Positions 9,126-16,956 of a DNA stretch of 64,000 bases are shown here, in pieces. The notes under the pieces are model-generated. The model did no database searches, had not been told where the DNA came from, and saw only the letters and a program-made list of their open reading frames with translations. Source of the DNA: Cypionkella sp. (GTDB taxonomy: Bacteria > Pseudomonadota > Alphaproteobacteria > Rhodobacterales > Rhodobacteraceae); the NCBI GenBank assembly GCA_023255415.1, contig JALRIN010000001.1:1-64000 (forward strand), in the 5' to 3' direction. A program made the translations under genes and the position numbers. Position 1 is the first letter of the stretch. Every line of letters begins with the position of its first letter.

Positions 9126-9176
9126 GGGGGCTTTGCCCCCGCTGCGCTCCCCCAGGATATTTGGGCCAAGATGAAA
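9126..9176 (+). repeat. Rhodobacterales-type downstream element
   Basis: GGGGGC-TTT-GCCCCC hairpin (9126-9140), then a short GC-rich stretch and CCCCCAGGATATTTGGGCC followed by AAGATGAAAG. I recognise this layout from memory as a common element behind genes in Rhodobacterales; only one copy is in this window, so repetitiveness cannot be shown here. Confidence 0.5.
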
Positions 9177-9208
9177 GGCGGCAGGGGGAACCTGCCGCCT
9201 GATTTTTT
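9177..9208. terminator. Bidirectional terminator between convergent genes
   Basis: GGCGGCAGG (9177-9185) pairs with CCTGCCGCC (9191-9199) and is followed by TGATTTTTT on the plus strand. The opposite strand offers a weaker T run. It separates the dehydrogenase from the minus-strand DUF2202 gene, whose stop lies in the T run. Confidence 0.85.
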
Positions 9209-9683
9209 AACCGGCGCAACGTTGGAAGGCGGGCAGGTGTTTGGTTTGGCTGGCATCGCGCAGGGCGGTGAAGGTTTTTATCAGCGCGGGATTGCCAGCG
9301 GCTGCGGGCAAAAGGCTGTCGTCGTAAAGCGCTGCATTGGCGATTTCGGCTTGCACGCCGATCTGGCAGGCCTCGGCCTTGGTGGCAGGGGCCTTGAGGG
9401 CGGCCTTGCTGCCATCGAGGTAAGGATTGGCGGGAACGGCCATGCCTGAGGCGCGCAGAAGGCTTGAGACTGCCTCGATATGCTGGGCTTCGGCTTTGAT
9501 AATGTTGCGGAAAGGTTTGATGTCGCCGAAGCTGTCGATCACGGCCTGATAGAAGGCAAAGGCGTGATATTCGTCTTCGAGGGCTGCCAGGGCGGCATTG
9601 CTTTGCGCTGGGGTCAGACTTTGGCTTTGGGCGGCAAGCGGGCTTGCAAGGCCAAGCAGCAGGGCGATGGAGAGGGTTTTCAT
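9207..9683 (-). CDS. Exported ferritin-like DUF2202 protein
   Basis: A 158-residue protein with a Sec signal peptide (MKTLSIALLLGLASPLAAQ) and a ferritin-like four-helix region of the DUF2202 type. EDEYHAFAFYQAVIDSFGD and KAEAQHIEAVSSLLR carry the spaced Glu/His pattern of a carboxylate-bridged site, and the middle LYDDSLLPAA region follows. Metal binding is inferred; function unknown. It starts 13 bases after the stop of the EF-hand gene, so the two exported proteins are probably co-transcribed. The upstream open frame continues only as a shadow of the EF-hand gene. Confidence 0.78.
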   Translation of the reverse strand: MKTLSIALLLGLASPLAAQSQSLTPAQSNAALAALEDEYHAFAFYQAVIDSFGDIKPFRNIIKAEAQHIEAVSSLLRASGMAVPANPYLDGSKAALKAPATKAEACQIGVQAEIANAALYDDSLLPAAAGNPALIKTFTALRDASQTKHLPAFQRCAG

Positions 9684-9696
9684 TTGAAATGCTTTC

Positions 9697-10128
9697 TTAG
9701 TTCGCGCCGAAATCAGCGGTGGTGATGCTGCCGTCGCCATTGCGATCAAGGGCTGTGAACATTTTCGGGCTGGCTGCGGCCCATTCCTCGGCGCTGACCT
9801 CGCCGTCGGCATTGGTGTCGTTGAAGCTGCGCTGCATGGGGGCCTCGAGGTTTTGCATGCCCTTGCCGTGGCCACCGCCCATTTGCGCCTGATCATTGGC
9901 GCGGGCCTCGTCAAACAGGGCGTATTCTGCAGGCGAGAGGCTGGCGTTTTCATCGGCGTCAAAGCTTGCGAAGACGTCGCTGCGCTTTTCGGCGATTTCG
10001 GCGGCTGTGACGGCGCCGTTGCCGTCCAGATCCCAGTTCTCGATGAAATGCGCGCCGGGCATGCCGGTTTGGGCAAAGGCGGCGGGGGTCGAGAGCAGCA
10101 GGGCGGTCAGGGTCAGCAGGGTTTTCAT
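9697..10128 (-). CDS. Exported EF-hand calcium-binding protein
   Basis: A 143-residue protein with signal peptide (cleavage near AAFA-QTG) and four EF-hand-like loops: DLDGNGAVTAAE (about residue 33), DADENASLSPAE (57), DTNADGEVSAEE (104) and DRNGDGSITTAD (127). Loop 2 is the most degenerate, lacking the central Gly. A Gly/His/Met-rich linker separates the two pairs. Likely a periplasmic Ca2+ sensor or buffer; no enzymatic domain. First gene of a small unit with the DUF2202 gene. Confidence 0.85.
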   Translation of the reverse strand: MKTLLTLTALLLSTPAAFAQTGMPGAHFIENWDLDGNGAVTAAEIAEKRSDVFASFDADENASLSPAEYALFDEARANDQAQMGGGHGKGMQNLEAPMQRSFNDTNADGEVSAEEWAAASPKMFTALDRNGDGSITTADFGAN

Positions 10129-10231
10129 GGTGTTTCCTTAAATTCTATTTCTTGCATGTGATGTAAACGTCAGGCGCGGCTGGTTCCGTCGCAGGTTTTA
10201 AAGAATTCTTATTCTGTGGCAGGGCAGGGAC

Positions 10232-10567
10232 TTAGCCCGCCATTTCATCCCAAGCGGCCAGCGCATGCGCGGCATACATCAGCGCCGGGCCGCCCCCCAT
10301 TTGGATGCACATCGCCAAAAGTGCCGAGAGATCCGCGCGGGTTGCATCGGTTTTCTGCAAAGCCTCGACGTGAAAGCTGATGCAGGGTTCGCAGCGTTGG
10401 CTGATGCCGATGGCGAGGGCGATGTATTCGCGTTCTTTGTCCGAAAGCGTGCCTTCTTCTTTGGCGGCTTTCGACAGTCCCGCAAAGGCTGCCGAGGTTT
10501 GTGGGATCAATTTGTTCATTGCCCGCAACTCGGCACGCATTTGGGCGGATTTGTCTTTGTAACTCAT
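10232..10567 (-). CDS. Carboxymuconolactone decarboxylase/AhpD-like protein
   Basis: A 111-residue all-helical protein of the CMD superfamily. The AhpD-type redox motif CEPC with the downstream His (CEPCISFHVEAL) is present, so it is more likely a peroxidase-type thiol protein than a true decarboxylase. ATG 10567 has AAGGAGCC just upstream on the minus strand, a strong ribosome site. It is flanked by short gaps and may be transcribed with the DUF938 and FAD genes upstream, 75 bases away. The substrate is unknown. Confidence 0.85.
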   Translation of the reverse strand: MSYKDKSAQMRAELRAMNKLIPQTSAAFAGLSKAAKEEGTLSDKEREYIALAIGISQRCEPCISFHVEALQKTDATRADLSALLAMCIQMGGGPALMYAAHALAAWDEMAG

Positions 10568-10642
10568 GGCAGGCTCCTTTTATGCACCCTGTTTGGCAGG
10601 GGGGCTGCAAGGCTGCTTTGACATGAGTCAAATAGATGCGGT

Positions 10643-11260
10643 TTATTGAATGTGACTGGCGATCAGCATCAGGTTGTTGGCGGGCATGGCGGTGATCTGG
10701 CAGGCAAGGCCAGCTTCGGTGAGCCTTGCGGTCACCCAAGCCAGATCTTTGTAGCCGATTGCGGGGTCTTGGGCGCGCAGGGTGGCATCAAAATCGGCAT
10801 CGCCTGCCGAGGTGGTCTGGCCGTTGCGCAGGAAGGGGCCGTAGAAAAAGCAGCGCCCCTTTGGGGCAAGGCAGGCGGCGGCCTCGGCCAGCAGGATTTT
10901 TGCGGCAGGGTGCGAGATCAGATGTAAAAGGTTCACCAGCAAAACCGCGTTTTGCGAGGCAAAGCGGCGGTGCCAGCCGGGCGCGCAGGCGTCCAGCGTC
11001 TGTGCGGGCAGCACATTGGGCAGCGCCTGCGTCCAAGCGGTGATCGAGGCCAGATTCTGCGGCTCAAGATCGGTCGGCTGCCAGATCACCTGCGGCAGGG
11101 CTGCGGCAAAATGGGCGGCATGCAGGCCCGAGCCTGAGGCGATTTCCAACAGCGGGCCGTGCAGATTTTGGCCTTGCAGCAGCTGCAGGATGGGGGCCGC
11201 GTTGCGCTGGGCTGCGGCGGGCTGGCGGCGTCCATCGGGCAGGGTCTCGGGCGTTGTCAT
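10643..11260 (-). CDS. DUF938 SAM-dependent methyltransferase-like protein
   Basis: A 205-residue cytosolic protein of the DUF938 class I methyltransferase-like family. Motif I is LEIASGSGLHAAHFA, the acidic end of strand 2 is in WQPTDLEPQN, and a later FYGPFLRNGQTTSAG segment is characteristic of the family. No methyl acceptor is known. Its ATG overlaps the stop of the upstream FAD oxidoreductase (ATGA), so the two are translationally coupled. Confidence 0.82.
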   Translation of the reverse strand: MTTPETLPDGRRQPAAAQRNAAPILQLLQGQNLHGPLLEIASGSGLHAAHFAAALPQVIWQPTDLEPQNLASITAWTQALPNVLPAQTLDACAPGWHRRFASQNAVLLVNLLHLISHPAAKILLAEAAACLAPKGRCFFYGPFLRNGQTTSAGDADFDATLRAQDPAIGYKDLAWVTARLTEAGLACQITAMPANNLMLIASHIQ

Positions 11261-12330
11261 GCAAAGCGCGCTGGCGACAGCGCGGCGATCAGGCTGGCGC
11301 CCAGCGGCGAGCGGCCTTCGGCCAAAAGATCGGCGGCCAATTGGCTGGCGGCGGGGGCGGATTGAAAGCCATAGCCGCCTTGGCCTGCGAGCCAGAAGAA
11401 ATCTGGCTGCCCGGGATCGCGGCCAATCACCAGCGAGCGGTCGGGCGAAAACGTGCGCAGCCCAGCCCAGTTCGAGAGCAGCCGCGTCACGGGTTCGGTG
11501 ACCATTTCTTCGTAGCGCGCAAGCCCTTCGGCCAAGACCATATCGTCGGCCCAGGCGTCATGTGGCGGCATCGGGTGTTCTTCGGCGGGCGAGACGATCA
11601 GCGCGCCTGCGTCGGGCTTGGCATACCATGTCTCGCCGCAGCCAAACATCATCGGCCAGCCGCTGACATCCAGCCCAGCAGGGGCCGGGATGCGCGCCAT
11701 CGAGCGGCGGTTTGGCTGAAACCCCAAGGGCGCGACGCCGGCCAGTTTTGCCACCTCGTCCACCCAAGCGCCGGCGGCATTGATCAGGGTGGCGGCTGCG
11801 AAATCGCCAGCGCTTGTTTGCAGCTGCCAACCGGTGGTGGTTTTGTTGATCGCCGTCACCCGCGCGCTCGTCAGCAGTTGCGCGCCATTTTGGCGGGCTT
11901 CGCGGGCAAAGCCTTGCAGCAAAAGATCGGTGTCGATGTCCCAGGCATGATCGGCCTTGGCCGCGCGTTTGACGACCTGCGGGTTCAAAATCGGCACGAG
12001 CGCGCGGGCTTCATCAACCGAAACCTCGGGCAGCTCCATCGAGGCGATGTCATGGGCAAAGGCCGCATCTTCACCGGCTTTGCCAAGGATCATCAGCCCG
12101 CGCGGCGACAGGATATTGGGTGTGCTGCGAAAATAGTCGCCCGAGGCCAGCGAAAGCTCGACCACGGGAGCAAGGCCATAGCGCGGCTCGTAAAGCGCGG
12201 CCGAGCGGCCAGAGGCATGATGCGCAAGCACGGGTTCGGCCTCGAGCAGCACGACCGAGCCCAGATGCGACAGCCGCGCTGCTGCCGAAACGCCTGCGAT
12301 GCCGCCGCCGATGATAAGGAAATCTGTCAT
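11257..12330 (-). CDS. FAD-dependent oxidoreductase (DAO family)
   Basis: A 357-residue soluble flavoprotein. It starts with MTDFLIIGGGIAGVSAAARL, a Rossmann GxGxxG motif, and ends with the second FAD-contacting motif WLAGQGGYGFQSAP. It resembles glycine/D-amino-acid oxidase-type dehydrogenases; the substrate is not defined. ATG 12330 is chosen because the motif begins at once; an upstream start would add 22 residues of low-complexity sequence. It is coupled to the DUF938 gene by a 4-base overlap. Confidence 0.85.
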   Translation of the reverse strand: MTDFLIIGGGIAGVSAAARLSHLGSVVLLEAEPVLAHHASGRSAALYEPRYGLAPVVELSLASGDYFRSTPNILSPRGLMILGKAGEDAAFAHDIASMELPEVSVDEARALVPILNPQVVKRAAKADHAWDIDTDLLLQGFAREARQNGAQLLTSARVTAINKTTTGWQLQTSAGDFAAATLINAAGAWVDEVAKLAGVAPLGFQPNRRSMARIPAPAGLDVSGWPMMFGCGETWYAKPDAGALIVSPAEEHPMPPHDAWADDMVLAEGLARYEEMVTEPVTRLLSNWAGLRTFSPDRSLVIGRDPGQPDFFWLAGQGGYGFQSAPAASQLAADLLAEGRSPLGASLIAALSPARFA

Positions 12331-12443
12331 GCTATGCCTCACGGAGTTTTGGCACACCTTGGCCGAGGTGGCGGGCAAGGCCAAGCCCATTTCCACCTTG
12401 GCGCCAAGATCGTCAGCATAGGCGGTTTGGGGGTGAAGATATG

Positions 12444-12773
12444 TTACCCTGTCACTCGTCCCTCACCGACAACAAGTTGACGATAGCATGGATTTGCAAT
12501 TTTTTCGTCATGCGTCGAGATTAGAAAAGTGGTGCCCTATTCGCGGTTCATCAGCGCGCGGGCCACGGCAATGCGTTGCTTTTGTCCGACTGACAGCTTG
12601 GCTGTGGGGACGCTGATGGGATCGGCCAGCCCCATGCGCGTCAGCAAATCGCAGCCGCGGGCGGTGGCGGTTTCGCGCCCCTCGCCCGCCTTCAGCGTCA
12701 GATCCAGCCCGCGCAGAACTTTCGTGGCGGTCTCGCCTGTGCCAAAAGTTTTGACCAGATCGGTGATCTGCAA
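12444..12773 (-). pseudogene. Remnant of an ABC exporter ATPase (LolD/DevA type)
   Basis: The minus strand reads the N-terminal strand (ITDLVKTFGTGETATKVL), jumps from LKAGE directly to a region before the signature with no Walker A, keeps an LSVGQKQRIAVARAL signature, then reaches a TAG stop. Beyond the stop, in the same frame, is the C-terminal piece (GTTFLISTHDEKIA) with the H-loop His, ending at TAA 12444-12446. Walker B is missing between MNRE and GTTF. Two deletions have therefore removed both nucleotide-binding motifs. It cannot hydrolyse ATP. The frame is open through the deletions except for the one TAG. Confidence 0.85.
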
Positions 12774-12781
12774 CAGCGCGG

Positions 12782-13187
12782 TTATTGCCCGATCGCCGTA
12801 ACAGGGTCGACCCGGGCGGCTGCGCGCGTGGGCAGGATCGAGGCCGTAATTGCCCCCAGCACTGTTAGCACAATCGCCAATCCATAAGAGCCTTGGGGGA
12901 TATCAAGCGGCAGGGAGCCAGCCTGAAAACTGCCGAGCGCAGGGAAGGGCGGCAAGGCCAGATAGCCCAGCAGCGCCCCCGAAAGCCCGCCCATCAGCCC
13001 GATCAATGCGCCTTGGACAACAAAGACAAAGATCACAAAGCCGCGCCCCGCCCCCATCGCCCGCATTCAGATCGGTTAACTTGACCTCGACCCGGCTGAC
13101 CCCCAGCGCCACGCCCGCGACCAAAGGTGCGGTTTGTGCCTTGCTGGCGGTCAGATAGCGGGTGGTGATTTTCAGGGCGTAGAACAT
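12782..13187 (-). pseudogene. Remnant of an FtsX/DevC-like ABC permease
   Basis: Starts normally at ATG 13187 with MFYALKITTRYLTASKAQT and one partial membrane segment, then a deletion joins this to SRVEVKLTDLN and the frame shifts. The C-terminal part (RAMGAGRGFVIFVFVVQGAL and two further hydrophobic segments, ending VDPVTAIGQ) is read in another frame, 12782-13066. About 135 residues remain where the family usually has 370-400. The start overlaps the stop of the HlyD remnant (TGATG), showing the old operon order. Confidence 0.82.
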
Positions 13188-14073
13188 CAGGGTTGGCTCG
13201 TGCTGATGGCTTGGCCTTCGGTTAAATCGCAGGCTTCGGTGATCACGCCGTCTTGGCCCACCACGCGGGTCACCGCCAATTGCGGCACGCTCAGGGCGGC
13301 GGGCCGCGCATCTACCACGATATTGGCGGTCACCGTCAGCCTAACCGGGGCCGCAATGGCGGCGTCAAAGCCGATCTTGATCGCCAGCCCGCCGGTCAGC
13401 GCATTGACCCGGGAAGAGACAAAGCCCACCTTGCCGCTGCGGGTTGTGCTTTCGCCTGCCAGTTGCAGCACGGCAGTTTGCGCCGGTTTGATCTGCATCG
13501 CATAGCTTTCATCGACATTGGCCTCGACCAGCAGATCGCCCAGATCGGCCAAAGCCAGCACCACGGTTGCGGGATCCACCACTTGCCCGGGTTCGACGTT
13601 CAGCGCCAGCACGCTTGCGGCAAGTGGCGCGCGCAGGGTGCGGTTTTCCAGCGAGATCCTTGCCTGATTGATCAGCGCAGTCATCCGCGCCACCTCTTGG
13701 CGGGCCGATTGCAGCCCGCGGTCTTGCGCCTCAAGCGTGCTGCGGGCGATGTTCGCGCCCAGAGCTGTAGCGCTGCGCCAGACAGCGGGCGCAGATACAG
13801 CGCATGGGCGGCAGCAATCCGCCGGTTCACCGCCAAAACGCGGGTTACAGGTGTAAGCCCTGCGATTTCAACGCTGACCGCCGTGGGCCCTGCGACCCAA
13901 GGCTGCCACCGCGCCAGACCGCCCAGTCTCAGCAGCAAAAGGCCAGCAGCCAAACACAGTGCCTTGCGCGGCTTGGCTGCCTGGGTTTGGGCGCGCAGCG
14001 CGGGCAGCGGTGGCGATAGTGGCTCGGCTGCCGGCGGCGGGGTGGTTTTGCTTTGAGTTTTTTGCATGGGCAT
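13187..14073 (-). pseudogene. Remnant of a HlyD-family membrane fusion protein
   Basis: The N-terminal part (14073 leftwards) has a Pro-rich cytoplasmic start, one membrane anchor and RVLAVNRRIAAAHALYLRP, the usual beginning of the lipoyl/barrel region. It then loses most of the lipoyl half and shifts frame. A second frame carries coiled-coil (LGANIARSTLEAQDRGLQS) and the barrel and C-terminal regions down to STSQP at 13187. The two pieces belong to one adaptor that has lost an internal segment. It was the first gene of the HlyD-permease-ATPase operon. Confidence 0.8.
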
Positions 14074-14205
14074 CGGGGCTCGCTTCTATGCCGCAGCTTT
14101 GCCAGCAAGGTAGGTCTAACCGGATTGATCATTGCCAGACGAGCGGCTTTTGTGCCGATCGCCTCGATCTGGATCAGGTGAGCCACAGGGCAAGATTAGC
14201 GCTAG

Positions 14206-14507
14206 ATGCTTGAGGTCGGGTTTTTAGAGGCCGCGCGCGGCGGCGAGACGCGCATCACCCTGCCCGATGATCAAAGTCTTGCGGTGACCTTGCCGCCGGG
14301 CAGTGCCGCAGGCCAGCCCTGCGCCTGCGCCTGCGCTGGCGCGGTGTGGCGCGTGCAGGTGGCAAATCTGCGGGGGATCGGCTGGTCGAGCTGCGCATCG
14401 TCTGCCCGCCAAAACCCGATGCGGCTTTGCAAGCGTTTTTCGCCGCGCGCCATGACGCGCCCGAATTTGACCCAAGGGCGGATGTTCTGAAAGAGGCGGC
14501 ACAATGA
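14206..14507 (+). pseudogene. Remnant of cbpA (DnaJ-family co-chaperone)
   Basis: Only the peptide-binding domain remains: LEVGFLEAARGGETRITLPD matches the start of the CbpA C-terminal domain I, after which the frame changes. In the second frame a last domain segment is read (LVELRIVCPPKPDAALQAFF ... DVLKEAAQ) and stops at TGA 14505-14507, overlapping the cbpM start as in intact cbpAM operons. No J domain or HPD motif is found upstream. The gene is therefore 5'-truncated and internally damaged. Confidence 0.78.
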
Positions 14508-14833
14508 CAGATCGGTTTTCCCAAGCAGAGGTGGTCGCTTGCATCACCCGCCTGACCCATGCGCAATTGCAAAGCTTTCTTCAGGCCGATTTGGTGCGCC
14601 CCCTGCGCGAACCTGCGGGCCTTGTGTTTCGCCAGATTGACATCGCACGGCTGGAATTGCTTTGTGATCTGACGCTTGATCTACAGTTGGACGAGCCAGC
14701 GCTGGCGGTCGTGCTGGCTTTGCTGGATCAGTTGCACAGCGCGCGGGCCGAACGCGACGCGCTGGCCGCAGCGCTGCGCAGGCTGTCGCCGCAGATGCAG
14801 GCACAGATCATCGCGGCTGCGCAGACAATCTAA
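14504..14833 (+). CDS. cbpM: Chaperone modulator CbpM-like protein
   Basis: A 109-residue helical protein of the CbpM/MerR-like family: an N-terminal winged-helix-like part (FSQAEVVACITRLTHAQLQS) and a C-terminal coiled coil (LLDQLHSARAERDALAAALRRL). CbpM normally binds the J domain of CbpA and inhibits its stimulation of DnaK. It keeps an intact frame although the adjacent cbpA is a remnant without J domain, so its usual partner is missing here. Start overlaps the cbpA stop (ATGA). The family call is good; present function is doubtful. Confidence 0.75.
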   Translation: MTDRFSQAEVVACITRLTHAQLQSFLQADLVRPLREPAGLVFRQIDIARLELLCDLTLDLQLDEPALAVVLALLDQLHSARAERDALAAALRRLSPQMQAQIIAAAQTI

Positions 14834-14929
14834 CCCGCCTGCGCAACAGGCTTTGCTTTCTGCCGGTTTCAAAATAGGGTTTTTGCGCGGCCAAAGGCGC
14901 GGCCAAAGGTGCGGGGGGCAGGGGGCAAA

Positions 14930-15835
14930 GTGAAAACCGCAGGAACCGATCTGACATTGCTGCGGGTGTTTGACGCGGTTGTGCGCTATGGCGGCTTTGC
15001 GGCCGCACAGGCCGAGCTGAATATATCGCCATCGACCATCTCGAATCATATTCGCGCGCTAGAGGATCGCTTGGGCGTCAAGCTGTGCCGCCGTGGCCGC
15101 GAAGGTTTTGATCTGACCGAACAGGGCGCGGTGGTGATCGAGGCCGCGCGGCGGCTGTTTCAGGCGCTGGATGATTTCGCGCTCGAGGTGGGCGATCTGG
15201 GCCAGCGGCTGGTGGGGCAGCTGAAAATTGGCGTGGTTGATTATATTGCCACCGACCCCAAGATGCAGCTTTCTGCTGCCATCGCGCGGTTCAAAGCCCA
15301 GCCAAATTCGGTGACCTTTGACATCACCGAAGACACGCCGCAGGCTTTGCAGCAAAAGGTGCGCTCGGGCGAGCGTCACTTTGGCATTGGCAGCTTTCCT
15401 CATAAGGCGCCGGGCCTGCACTACGAACCACTTTATGTCGAAACCCACAGTCTTTATTGCAGCGACAGCCATCCGCTGTTTGCCGCACCGCCGGAAAAAC
15501 TGACGCTGCGGGCGGTGCTGGATCAACCCATCGTCAGCCGGGGCTATTGGCGCGAAGAATTCGTGCGCAACCTTGGTTTTGAAAACATCGGCGCGGTGGT
15601 CTATCAGATCGAGCCGCAGCTGATTTTGGTGCTGTCTGGCCAGTATTTGGGGTTTTTGCCCGATCACAGCGCGCAACGCTGGGTCGAGGCTGGCAAGCTG
15701 CGTGCGATCTCGCCCAATTCTATTCGCTATCGCTGCAGCTTTGATCTGGTGACGCGGCGCGGCGAGAAACCATCGCGGCTGACCAGCACGTTTTTGCGGT
15801 TGTTCCGCGAGGTGCAGGGCATCGCGGCGCGATAG
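14930..15835 (+). CDS. LysR-family regulator, probably of the adjacent guanidino operon
   Basis: A 301-residue LTTR. The N-terminal winged helix runs LTLLRVFDAVVRYGGFAAAQ to SPSTISNHIRALEDRLGVKL, followed by a two-lobed ligand domain. GTG 14930 is preferred, with a purine-rich AGGGGG 4 bases upstream; another GTG at 14909 lacks a site. It lies directly upstream of, and in the same direction as, a guanidinobutyrase-like gene, and a T-N11-A inverted repeat sits between them. In Pseudomonas gbuA and gpuA are controlled by LysR-type regulators, so a local activator role is likely. The ligand is inferred to be a guanidino acid. Confidence 0.88.
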   Translation: MKTAGTDLTLLRVFDAVVRYGGFAAAQAELNISPSTISNHIRALEDRLGVKLCRRGREGFDLTEQGAVVIEAARRLFQALDDFALEVGDLGQRLVGQLKIGVVDYIATDPKMQLSAAIARFKAQPNSVTFDITEDTPQALQQKVRSGERHFGIGSFPHKAPGLHYEPLYVETHSLYCSDSHPLFAAPPEKLTLRAVLDQPIVSRGYWREEFVRNLGFENIGAVVYQIEPQLILVLSGQYLGFLPDHSAQRWVEAGKLRAISPNSIRYRCSFDLVTRRGEKPSRLTSTFLRLFREVQGIAAR

Positions 15836-15851
15836 ATTGACGTTTATCAAT
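15836..15851. promoter_or_regulatory. Candidate LysR box upstream of the ureohydrolase gene
   Basis: ATTGA (15836-15840) and TCAAT (15847-15851) form an inverted repeat with the LTTR T-N11-A core (T15838, A15850). It begins at the base after the LysR stop and 82 bases before the next start. It is a candidate only. Confidence 0.55.
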
Positions 15852-15933
15852 GTAAAGGCCTCTGGATTGATATGTTCGCGGCCTGCCCAAACTGTCAGTC
15901 TGTCATAAATGGCCCTGAATTTGGTGAACCGCG

Positions 15934-16911
15934 ATGACAAGCCCAACCGCCCCCGCCTTTAATCAGCCGCTTGGGGGCAATGATATGCCGCGCTTTGGCG
16001 GCCCCACCACGATGATGCGCCTGCCTGCGGCGGCAACGGCGGCAGGGCTTGACGCCTGCTTTGTTGGTATTCCGATGGATATTGGCGCGTCAAACCGCTC
16101 GGGCACCCGCCATGGCCCGCGGCAAATTCGCGCCGAAAGCGTGATGTTGCGGCCCTATAACATGGCAACAGGTGCGGCACCTTTCGAGGCCATGCAGGTT
16201 GCCGATATTGGCGATGTCGCGATCAATACCTTTGATCTGAAGAAATCGGTTGATATCATCACCGCGCATTATGACGAGGTTCTAAGCCTTAACGCCATCC
16301 CCCTGACGCTGGGCGGTGATCATACCCTGACCTGGCCCATTTTGCGCGCGATGGCCAAGAAACACGGGCCGGTAGCGCTGATCCATATTGATGCCCATGC
16401 CGATATCAACGACGAGATGTTTGGCGAAAAGATTGCGCATGGCACGCCGTTTCGCCGCGCTTTTGAAGATGGCTGTCTGCAAAACGACAAGGTGTTTCAG
16501 ATTGGTCTGCGCGGCACTGGCTATTCGCCCGATGATTTCAACTGGGGCCGCAAGAATGGCTGGACGGTCATTCAGGCCGAAGAGTGCTGGTATAAATCTT
16601 TGGCACCGCTGATGGCGCAGATCCGCGAGAAAATCGGCGATACACCGGTCTATCTGACCTATGACATCGACAGCCTTGACCCTGCCTTTGCCCCTGGCAC
16701 AGGCACACAGGAAATTGGCGGGCTGACGATATGGCAGGGACTAGAGATCATTCGCGGCTGTGCGGGGCTTAACCTGGTGGGCTGCGATCTGGTCGAAGTC
16801 TCGCCGCCCTATGACATGGGCGGTACCACCGCATTGGTCGGGGCCAATCTGCTTTATGAAATGCTGTGCGTGCTGCCTGCGGCAGTGGCGCATCGTCTGA
16901 AGAACGTCTGA
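15934..16911 (+). CDS. Agmatinase-family ureohydrolase, guanidinobutyrase/guanidinopropionase type
   Basis: A 325-residue Mn-dependent ureohydrolase that hydrolyses a guanidino group to urea and an amine. The metal ligands are visible: H130 in GGDHT, D153/H155/D157 in IDAHADIN, and D244/D246 in TYDIDSLDP. The beginning (QPLGGNDMPRFGG), RAESVMLRPYNMATGAAPF and AEECWYKSL resemble the GbuA/GpuA guanidinobutyrase group as I remember it, more than biosynthetic SpeB. The LysR gene upstream and the polyamine-type importer downstream fit catabolism of an imported compound. Agmatine remains possible. Confidence 0.85.
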   Translation: MTSPTAPAFNQPLGGNDMPRFGGPTTMMRLPAAATAAGLDACFVGIPMDIGASNRSGTRHGPRQIRAESVMLRPYNMATGAAPFEAMQVADIGDVAINTFDLKKSVDIITAHYDEVLSLNAIPLTLGGDHTLTWPILRAMAKKHGPVALIHIDAHADINDEMFGEKIAHGTPFRRAFEDGCLQNDKVFQIGLRGTGYSPDDFNWGRKNGWTVIQAEECWYKSLAPLMAQIREKIGDTPVYLTYDIDSLDPAFAPGTGTQEIGGLTIWQGLEIIRGCAGLNLVGCDLVEVSPPYDMGGTTALVGANLLYEMLCVLPAAVAHRLKNV

Positions 16912-16956
16912 ACCAAACGGGGACATCAGATCCCCCTTTTTCACAGGGAGCCTTCT

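Noticed and set aside
12444..14073. The short frames as a new family of miniature ABC exporter proteins
   Set aside because: Each matches pieces of one normal exporter in order, with frame breaks and lost ATP motifs; decay explains them better.
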